A DNA stretch of 64,000 bases from contig JAVIAB010000073.1 in the NCBI GenBank assembly GCA_032433765.1, positions 66,334,205-66,398,204 on the forward strand. The letters are read 5' to 3'. The DNA is from Megaustenia siamemsis (Eukaryota > Mollusca > Gastropoda > Stylommatophora > Ariophantidae). Positions 56,600-64,000 of the stretch are shown here, piece by piece. The position numbers and the translations under genes were made by a program. Each line of letters starts with the position of its first letter. The first letter of the stretch is position 1. The notes under the pieces were generated by a model that saw nothing but the letters and a program-made list of their open reading frames with translations, ran no database searches and was not told where the DNA came from.

Positions 56600-56820
56600 A
56601 AGGAGCACGATAGAGTTGCGGTTAGTGGACGGGTGGGTCGAGGATTCCTCACGTTCAACGGCTTCCAGGTTCATCCATTTTTATGGGTACCTGAATTTTA
56701 CATTTTTTTATGGGGGAAAAAGGGGGGGGGGCGTTGGTCTGAAAGTAAGACATCGGCTTCTGGATAAAGAAGGCCCCAAGTTTGAACCCCGCTACATGCG
56801 ATAGCAACTTTTAAATTTCA
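56600..56820 (+). mobile_element. SINE debris (SINE-1-like then SINE-2-like)
   Basis: GTTGCGGTTAGTGGACGG with ACGGCTTCCAGGTTCATCC and TTTATGGGTACC resemble SINE-1; then GACATCGGCTTCTGGATAAA with AAGTTTGAACCCCGC (B box) resembles the head at 42.45 kb. Confidence 0.5.
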
Positions 56821-56879
56821 TGGTTTCTTCGTGGCTTGACCCTCTCCCGTTTTCTAGGTAGTGATTTCTGTACCAGTAT

Positions 56880-57221
56880 ATATATATAGATATATCTGTA
56901 AATCAATCAGAATGACTTCTCCATCTGTGAAAATGACTGGGAACATTTGCCAAGTGATCGCACATCATGGAGAGCATGTATAAGGAACGGTATAACATCA
57001 TCTGAGACTGTGCTAAGGCAAAACGTAGAAAAGAAAAAAACTCATGAAAAAGGGTGAAAACGCTGTGGATCAGTGGGCCTGGCCTGTTCATTATGTGACC
57101 GTGTGTTTTTGTCAAACATTGGTAGAATTAGCCACGAGAGAAGCTGTTCGGCAAAAACAAAACCTCAAAAATAAAAAAAAATACACAGTAGCCTCCACAA
57201 GACCGCTTGAGAAGACGGAAA
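56880..57221 (+). mobile_element. LINE-D 3' fragment, left arm of an inverted pair
   Basis: ATCAGAATGACTTCTCCATC (CQSS.NDFSI region), ATCGCACATCATGGAGAGCA (DR.SWRACIR region), GCCACGAGAGAAGCTGTTCG and ACAGTAGCCTCCACAAGACC match, inverted, the segment at 58843-59222. The right end runs directly into the AT-rich satellite. Confidence 0.82.
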
Positions 57222-58062
57222 GGGCCATATATATATATATATCACTGACATGAAAGAGCCAATATATATATATCACTGACATGAAAGGGCCATATATATA
57301 TATATCACTGACATGAAAGAGCCATATATATATATATATATATCACTGACATGAAAGAGCCATATATATATCACTGACATGAAATAGCCATATATATATA
57401 TATATATCACTGACATGAAAGGGCCATATATATATATCACTGACATGAAAGAGCCATATATATATATATCACTGACATGAAAGAGCCATATATATATATA
57501 TATATCACTGACATGAAAGAGCATATATAATATATATATATATATCACTGACATGAAAGGGCCATATATATATATATATCACTGACATGAAAGAGCCATA
57601 TATATATATATATATATATATCACTGACATGAAAGAGCCATATATATATATATATCACTGACATGAAAGGGCCATATATATATATATATCACTGACATGA
57701 AAGGGCCATAATATATATATATATATCATGACATGAAAGAGCCATATATATATATCACTGACATGAAAGAGCCATATATATATCACTGACATGAAGAGCC
57801 ATATATATATCACTGACATGAAAGAGCCATATATATATATATATCATGACATGAAAGGGCCATATATATATATCACTGACATGAAAGAGCCATATATATA
57901 TATATATATATATATCACTGACATGAAAGGGCCATATATATATATATATATCACTGACATGAATGAGCCATATATATATATATCACTGACATGAAAGAGC
58001 CATATATATATATATCACTGACATGAAAGAGCCATATATATATATATCACTGACATGAAAGA

Positions 58063-58142
<80 letters not shown>

Positions 58143-58154
58143 TGACATGAAAGA

Positions 58155-58190
<36 letters not shown>

Positions 58191-58230
58191 TGACATGAAA
58201 GAACCATATATATATATGGCTCTTCAGTCA

Positions 58231-58270
<40 letters not shown>

Positions 58271-58345
58271 TGACATGAAAGAGCCATATATATATATATA
58301 TCACTGACATGAAAGAGCCATATATATATATATCACTGACATGAT
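57222..58345. repeat. AT-rich satellite: (AT)n plus CACTGACATGAAAGAGCC, about 30 units
   Basis: The constant 18-mer CACTGACATGAAAGAGCC (or AAAGGGCC) alternates with (AT)n blocks of about 8 to 60 bp, the longest at 58067-58140. One unit at about 58218-58233 is inverted (GGCTCTTCAGTCAGTG). First unit continues the end of the LINE-D fragment (GGAAAGGGCCATATAT). Confidence 0.96.
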
Positions 58346-58842
58346 ATTCCCTAAGCTCCACAAGGCGTGACGAGCTTTTTTTCTGCTCACATTTACAAAG
58401 GAATGAGTTGACGAGCGCACCAAACCAGCTGTTTGTTAAACATTGTTGGCTCGATTCCCTGTAGGTCAATGTGTTTTCTTCTGTCTATCGGCTATGAAAT
58501 GACAGCTGTAACATGTACACTGTGTTGCGACTGCACTGGGCATGCGACCTTTATTCGCTACTCTCCTTGTATCTCCCACCCCATTCCGTCTCTCCCTAAA
58601 ACTTACAGTCCCAACAGTTGGATAATGCCACAATGGATGGCTTGTTAATACCCATATAAATGTGAGATGTTTACACAATCAGAATTATTATTTTATGGGT
58701 TTGTCGATCTTATTTTCGTTTTTAGTTTCTCTTTACGTCACCCTTCTGCTTGCATGCTTTCTAATCAATATAAGCCTGTTGTTGCTTCAATACATCTCTT
58801 TGTGTGCTTGCTTGAGATCCATTCATTAGGTTCCATTTGTAT
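58346..58842. other. Nothing recognised
   Basis: Unique sequence right of the satellite. Confidence 0.4.
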
Positions 58843-59222
58843 TTTGAGTGGAATATATATGACCCTTTTCTTTTTGTTGGACGGTCTAGTGGAGGCTATT
58901 GTGTATTTTTTGTTGTTGAGGTTTTGTTTTTGTCGATCAGCTTCTCTCGTGGCTAATTCTACCAATGTGCCTTAGCACAGTCTCAAATAATGTTATGCCA
59001 TTCCTTATACATGCTCTCCATGATGTGCGATCACTTGCCAGATGTTCCCACTCATTTTCACAGATGGAGAAGTCATTCAGAGATGATTGACATATATCTG
59101 TATATCGTAGTTTAGGTGTGCCGATTTGTCATATTCCGTGAGTTAGTTCACCATATAGTATTTGCCTGGGGATGCGTTTTTCTTCTATTCAGAGGACGCG
59201 CCCCGGCCATTTTAGTCTTCGA
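58843..59222 (-). mobile_element. LINE-D 3' fragment, right arm of the inverted pair
   Basis: Minus reading: RLKWPGRVL, EEKRIPRQILYGELTHG, CQSSLNDFSICENEWEHLAS and DRTSWRACIRNGITLFE, a very common LINE C-terminal signature, then the 3' UTR with AAAGGGTCATATATATTCCA. Confidence 0.88.
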
Positions 59223-59615
59223 CATCATTTATATATATCTCCAACACTAGGAAAACTGGTATGGATATACTGTCCGACGCTACAAGGAGTGCACGACAAC
59301 ATGCGAATACATTAGCTGGCAGGTTATCGCCATGTTCTAAGGTGGATAGCACAATGACGACTTCTTCCACGTTCTTAACTTTTGTATTTTGGGTGATACT
59401 GAGGGATGCAGTTTTATTTGGAATACAACGTTGGGCCTTTAGAGAATGATAACCCACAAGGTGTGTGCACAACCAGCGAGCTACAGAAACTATCAGTGTG
59501 CTCACTTCGACATCTGCTGAAAACAATGATCACCTTAGGATTTGCCCTGAGTGCTTTGAAATCAGTTCTAACAACAAAACACTTGTAAGATGCAATCACT
59601 TTCCAATCATCTAAT
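59223..59615. other. Nothing recognised
   Basis: No motif supported; short frames only. Confidence 0.4.
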
Positions 59616-59890
59616 CTCGGTGCCTGGGTGATTAGCGCGGTCACTTCCTAACCTGAAGGGTTTGAGTTCAATTACCAGAAGTTTTCTATTTTTTGTTGTT
59701 GTTGTTGTTGTTGTTGGAGGGGGCCGACAGGGCTCTGCAGTTCACCGAGTCTCTAAATATGGTAACAAGGGGAGTAAAGGCGGTCTGGCGTGATTCCGAC
59801 CACAACACCCACACATTTTGACAGGTCTTTGCAAATATATAGTCACTAACACTATATTCCCAAACGTCTAGCAAGGCGTGGAGGAGATCT
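59616..59890 (+). mobile_element. SINE with a distinct tRNA-like head and SINE-1-type tail
   Basis: Head TGGGTGATTAGCGCGGTCAC (A box) and TTTGAGTTCAATTACC (B box), a GTT microsatellite, then GGCGTGATTCCGACCACAAC and AGTCACTAACACTATATTCC from the SINE-1 3' half. Confidence 0.68.
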
Positions 59891-60104
59891 GTTCTAATTG
59901 TTTATCTATTCTCCTGTTCGCTGTTTTAAATTTATGTCTGCGTTGCATTGTGAGTTTGTTTCATAAATAACTTCTTTCTTTGTTTGTATTCATCTTTTTT
60001 TTTTAAATTCACAGTTAACTATATTATTTCTCTCTTATCTCACGAAATTGTTTTAGAAAACAAACAAAAAATACTGATCTACATTGACTCTTCCATAAAT
60101 AGCA

Positions 60105-60318
60105 GCATGTCGTAAGAGGCGACTAAGGAGGTTGATCGATGGCTTGACAAGCTGTCATTGTAAAAAGTATTGTTATGGAAACAGCGCCATATATTTAAGA
60201 GCAGTGATCTCTGCAATATGTCCCATTTTGGCACGCAAGGTTTCTGTTTTTGAGATTGTGGTTCTGCCCTATGTGCCGTCTTCGGCTCGAAAAAACAATA
60301 GATAGATAGATAGATAAA
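60105..60318 (+). mobile_element. LINE-E 3' UTR copy (5'-truncated), (TAGA)n tail
   Basis: Same 3' UTR as at 42997 and 53441 and a clean AATAGATAGATAGATAGATA tail. Confidence 0.9.
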
Positions 60319-61080
60319 TATAACACTATTGTTGTTTATAGAGTTAATCCGTTCGAAAAGTTGGGGCCGGGGCAGGCACGTTAGTTGATATGACATGTCC
60401 TGCCTACCATTCAAACAATTATCATCGCAACTTCAGAAATAATTAAATCCTCACCCAAGAACCTTCCAGTAAATAATCGGCACTCAAAAATAGCAAAGCC
60501 CACACTTAATGCTAGCGTTATCGACCGCAGTGACTTCTCTTCAGCGCCACTTACTATTCCCGCCAACGTTGAAGGAGATTGACGAAAACACAGTTCTAGT
60601 ATTGATTGTTGTTGTGCAGAAAGTACAAATAGAAGCGTTGCGAGTAAAGGGCAGCGCTGACTTTTCTTGGCTGTTGTCACGGACGTGCCAGTGAAACACG
60701 GGCATCACCTGTAATGATAGATATCTTCTAGACGATATAGTCGCTACATCATTTCGTGGAGCGCATACTTGGTTGATGAAGGCTTCAGTCAAAGTTTATG
60801 GATGTTTTTAATATTAGTTTGTAGGCTAAAAGGCGGGAGAGGGGGGGGGGGTGATTATTTTCTGTTAAACTCGTCACTGTAGCTACGGTGATATAAACTA
60901 TCGTTGAAATGATTTTCTTCACGAATTGCTCGCGCCAACTACAGGTTTTTTTCCTTCAGCAAGAGCCCTCGCCAGCTACGATTTCCCTTCCGACGAGACC
61001 TCGTCAATTACAGTTTTCTTCAGGCAGAGCTCTCGCTTTTATGACTTTCTACTTGAAGAACGCACTCAATTTATTTCTTT
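60319..61080. other. Mostly unique; weak approx. 45-bp repeats near 60.93-61.04 kb
   Basis: CTCGCGCCAACTACAGGTTT, CTCGCCAGCTACGATTTCCC and CTCGTCAATTACAGTTTTCT form three degenerate units. No gene recognised. Confidence 0.5.
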
Positions 61081-61094
61081 TATTTGAAACAGCT

Positions 61095-61332
61095 GGGAGC
61101 CGCGATAGCTCAGTGGTTAGTGAACTGGACTACAAAGGACAAGGGGTAGGGTTCGATCCCAACCGACGGCTTCCGGGTTCACCCAGCCTTAAATGGGTAC
61201 CGGATTTTTTCTGGGAAAGTAAAGCAGCACGGGCGTAATACCGACCACATTACCCCAAAAATCATGTGCTGAAGGTCTGTAAAATATAGGGTCACTAACA
61301 CCATGTCGTGACAGGGGTACTTTACTTTTTAC
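61095..61332 (+). mobile_element. SINE-1, nearly full length, 14-bp TSD
   Basis: Head GGAGCCGCGATAGCTCAGTG (A box), TAGGGTTCGATCCC (B box), complete body; a short 3' deletion (CACCATGTCGTGACAGGGG) and the tail TACTTTACTTTTTAC. Direct repeat TATTTGAAACAGCT at 61081-61094 and 61333-61346. Confidence 0.95.
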
Positions 61333-61346
61333 TATTTGAAACAGCT

Positions 61347-61665
61347 ACATTTTTATTAGTTGTAATTGCATGTAACTTCTGTTGTATTGTTTTGAGCTAC
61401 GTAGAGTATCTTTTTAATGGTTTCTTAAATTTGATTTGAGACCATCATCTTGGTTGTACTCAGCGTCAATTAGCACCCCGTTACCGTGCTTGAGAATGCA
61501 GGAAGATCTGAACACATGACTCAAGCTTCGAATCAATGCCAGAGATCGTGATTTTATTTTAAAAGAAGCTGGTTATTATACTCTTTAATATATCTAACCT
61601 AAGATCGACCAACAAAAGGACTAGCATTACCTTCAGCGAAACAAGTGATCCTGTTGCGCATGAGA
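61347..61665. other. Nothing recognised
   Basis: Unique AT-rich sequence. Confidence 0.4.
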
Positions 61666-62105
61666 GCATGAAACATCAGACTAATAAACAACCATTAGAA
61701 CAGGAAACATTAGACAAATAAACAACCATTAGAACAGGAAACATCAGACTAATAAACAACCATTAGAACAGGAAACATCAGACTAATAAACAACCATTAG
61801 AACATGAAACATCAGACTAATAAACAACCATTAGAACAAGAAACATCAGACTAATAAACAACCATTAGAACAGGAAACATCAGACTAATAAACAACCATT
61901 AGAACAGGAAACATCAGACTAATAAACAACCATTAGAACAGGAAACATTAGACTAATAAACAACCATTAGAACAGGAAACATTAGACTAATAAACAACCA
62001 TTAGAACAGGAAACATCAGACTAATAAACAACCATCAGAACAGGAAACATCAGACAAAATAACATCAGAACAGGAGACATCAGACAAAACAACCATCAGA
62101 ACAGT
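61666..62105. repeat. 34-bp minisatellite, about 13 units
   Basis: Unit GAAACATCAGACTAATAAAC then AACCATTAGAACAG. Most units differ at 0-2 positions; the last two are shortened. Confidence 0.96.
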
Positions 62106-64000
62106 ATGAGAAATAGTAAATGAGTGGCAAGAAATAGAGCTGCTTGGAAAGCGTTTATTGAAGACCTATGTTTCACAGGGAGCTTAAAGAAAGAGGCAGT
62201 TGAGGAAGAGTAAATGAAGCCCTAGGCGGCAGACTCAGTAGGAGGCAGCGATATTGTGAAGTGAGCATCAGCATGCACCACAATGGTGGAGCCTATCCGC
62301 TACGATTTCATATCTACCCTTAAAGTCTTTACATAGAATAGGGCAGAATAGAACGTGATAAGGGGAACCACGATTAGACCATCTGGCGATCAGATTAACT
62401 TCAACCCCACTCTCTCCACCGATTGACTCACCTGCCGACTTTACACGAACCTCTGATCTATCCTTGCTGTGTAGACAGCGACTAGTTGATCACTGCAATG
62501 TAGCATTTGTAAATATAACCACTGTCTAGAAGAACTTTTGACACCGTTAGTAGATGTCTCTCTCTCTCATCGTGCTACACTAGGACATGTGGTTTTAGTT
62601 TCCCATACACCAGAGCAAGCGATAAATACATTTAAGCTATAAGGAAACGCATTTTGTGTAGAGAGAACGGTACATCTCGTGGTGCTTGCTTGCCATCCAA
62701 CAGGTTATGGTTGTGCATTTTCTTATTGGCTCCATGATATTTTTTTCTAAATTGACGCATTTGCTTATTAAAGTTCTTTGCATGAAGTAAGTTTGTTTCT
62801 TGGTGAATACGTGGGTGTTTCCACAGAAGGGAGTTATGAATTCATCAGGAGATAAGACAAGAATAGCCTGAAATTACATGTGGTAACACGAACGAGAGAC
62901 GGTTTTGTATGTAACTATAAAGTTCCAAAAAAGTCATGACCCTCTGAATTGTTAAATGCCATGATCCAATGTTTTATTTCACTGTCCCCTGATGAAGTCA
63001 TTATAGGTAGAAACGTTGCTGTGTAAAGTTTTGATAGAGAATTCATAGGTCGAAACGTTGTGTAGTCCTGTCATTGCACTGTAAACGTCCTGATGAAGAA
63101 GTCCTTATTTAAACAAAACAAAAAAAACAAAAATAAAAAATAAAAAAAAAACTTGTTGCAACTCAGTGTATCATTAGCTTCTAGATGCTGTTAGTTGTTC
63201 ATGTTTGAGAAACAGCGTCACGAGAGTAATGAGAATAAATAACCCCCAACGTTAACATTGTGGCTCCACCCTCTGCATCTGCGGCTGAGGAGCATGCGAG
63301 TCCTAATAATCACGTGACATGTGTCACTGGTAGCATAAGTTACCCTGATGGTCTTGTAAGTTTAAAAGGTCACAGGTTAAGAGCCAGACAAAACGAGGCA
63401 CTAATTTTGCCACCTTACAGGCAGAGTAAGAAGAACCAACGATTTGAAGATATAAACTCATCATGTTTCGATATATTAAATGACTGTCTTCCACCTCTCT
63501 TTCCCATCTCACACACACGCACGCACACACACACGCCTTACTGACTGTCTAAGGAAGGCTTTAGTTGTTTCCTGCCTTCCAGGGGAGGTAGGAATCTATC
63601 ACAGCCTCGCTAACACCTTGCGATGACGTCCAGTGTCGCTGATGTGGCAGCCCTTCTGTAAGCTACCGCAAACGCTACTTACTCTCGAACCCAAGCATTT
63701 GAAGACCGTATTGCAAGTTATCATCTCTACTCTCTTACAAAAATGGCATAAAACGAACCTTTGATATTTTCACGAGCTGGCAAAGTCGAATGTGGCGGAG
63801 AATGGTTTGATGGCACAAAAAGATGACCATTTCCAGCGTAAACATCGTCCTTACGATTGATATTCTCACAGAATCGCTGATTTTAGAAAGCAGCTTTTAC
63901 AGCTTCAGTAAACGCTGATTATTAAAACAGATTCTCTTAATTTTCTCGGGTATGGGAATGCTCCGACTGCGGTGACGCCAGTCCGAACTATAGAGGAAAG
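62106..64000. other. Right end of the window
   Basis: Contains a CTGATGA...GAAACGTTG repeat at 62989-63110 and a possible tRNA-like SINE head near 63340-63385 (weak). No exon recognised. Confidence 0.45.
62989..63110 (+). repeat. Repeated CTGATGA / GAAACGTTG motif (hammerhead-like)
   Basis: CTGATGA at 62989-62995 is followed 14 nt later by GAAACGTTG at 63010-63018. A second TAGGTCGAAACGTTG lies near 63047-63061 and a second CTGATGA near 63090. The spacing and conserved boxes resemble a hammerhead ribozyme core, but stem II pairs poorly and no cleavage site was identified. Confidence 0.4.

Noticed and set aside
57273..58469. ORFs with YIYIYI / SVIYIYG repeats
   Set aside because: AT-rich satellite read as protein; no coding features.
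61095..61165. tRNA gene candidate with good A and B boxes
   Set aside because: No cloverleaf acceptor stem, a conserved 170-bp body follows, and the whole unit has a TSD: a SINE-1 head.

Overview
The window looks like a stretch of an invertebrate animal nuclear genome, about 60-65% A+T by eye. It has one multi-exon protein gene with GT-AG introns, one Pol III tRNA gene, and otherwise a dense, nested population of non-LTR retrotransposons (LINEs), tRNA-headed SINEs and minisatellites. The mix suggests a lophotrochozoan, perhaps a gastropod or bivalve mollusc, but the sequence alone does not fix the taxon. Nearly all the open frames longer than 60 codons are LINE debris, tandem repeats read as protein, or chance.

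The gene is on the + strand at 24387-40818 and continues past the right edge. Six exons encode roughly the first 380 residues of WDFY3 (Alfy; Drosophila blue cheese), the large BEACH-WD40-FYVE autophagy scaffold. All five complete introns are GT-AG and exon phases join correctly (0, 1, 0, 1, 2, then 1 at the last donor). The exception is a one-base loss inside exon 1, in a T run at 24493-24495, which shifts the frame and gives TGA at 24519. The rest of the exon stays conserved in the shifted frame, so a sequencing/assembly error or a very recent mutation is likely. BEACH, WD40 and FYVE regions lie outside the window; no seventh exon is recognised in the last 23 kb.

Layout. 1-24.3 kb: intergenic, packed with LINE pieces, SINE copies, a tRNA-Ser(UGA) gene at 15183-15264 (-), and minisatellites at 8.0, 12.8, 16, 18 and 21.2-22 kb. 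24.4-40.8 kb: WDFY3 N-terminal exons, with introns carrying SINEs, LINE-B and LINE-C copies, a 34-bp minisatellite (33.9-34.4 kb) and a 42-bp minisatellite (38.8-39.4 kb). 40.8-64 kb: the start of a very long WDFY3 intron, or what follows it, with an internally deleted 2.07-kb LINE-A (44.5-46.6 kb), a 1.7-kb LINE-E (53.4-55.1 kb), a 1.1-kb AT-rich satellite (57.2-58.3 kb) and further minisatellites.

Family names here (LINE-A to LINE-H, LINE-R, SINE-1 to SINE-4, Rep-1) are local labels. LINE-A has an endonuclease-RT polyprotein and an (ATG)n tail. LINE-B has an RT and an AAG-rich tail. LINE-C has an ATGATG tail. LINE-D is known from its C-terminal end. LINE-E has an RT and a (TAGA)n tail. LINE-R carries a C-terminal RNase H. 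SINE-1 has a tRNA-like head and (TTTAC)n tail. Many insertions keep exact target-site duplications of 10-15 bp, so several can be delimited to the base and ordered in time: LINE-A inside LINE-B at 9.6-10.7 kb, and SINE-1 inside LINE-B at 35.9-36.2 kb.

The most interesting patterns are the exon 1 frameshift, insertions with readable history including a filled/empty site pair, several minisatellites whose unit appears to come from a neighbouring LINE or SINE end, and short hammerhead-ribozyme-like motifs. I found no convincing new multi-gene system.
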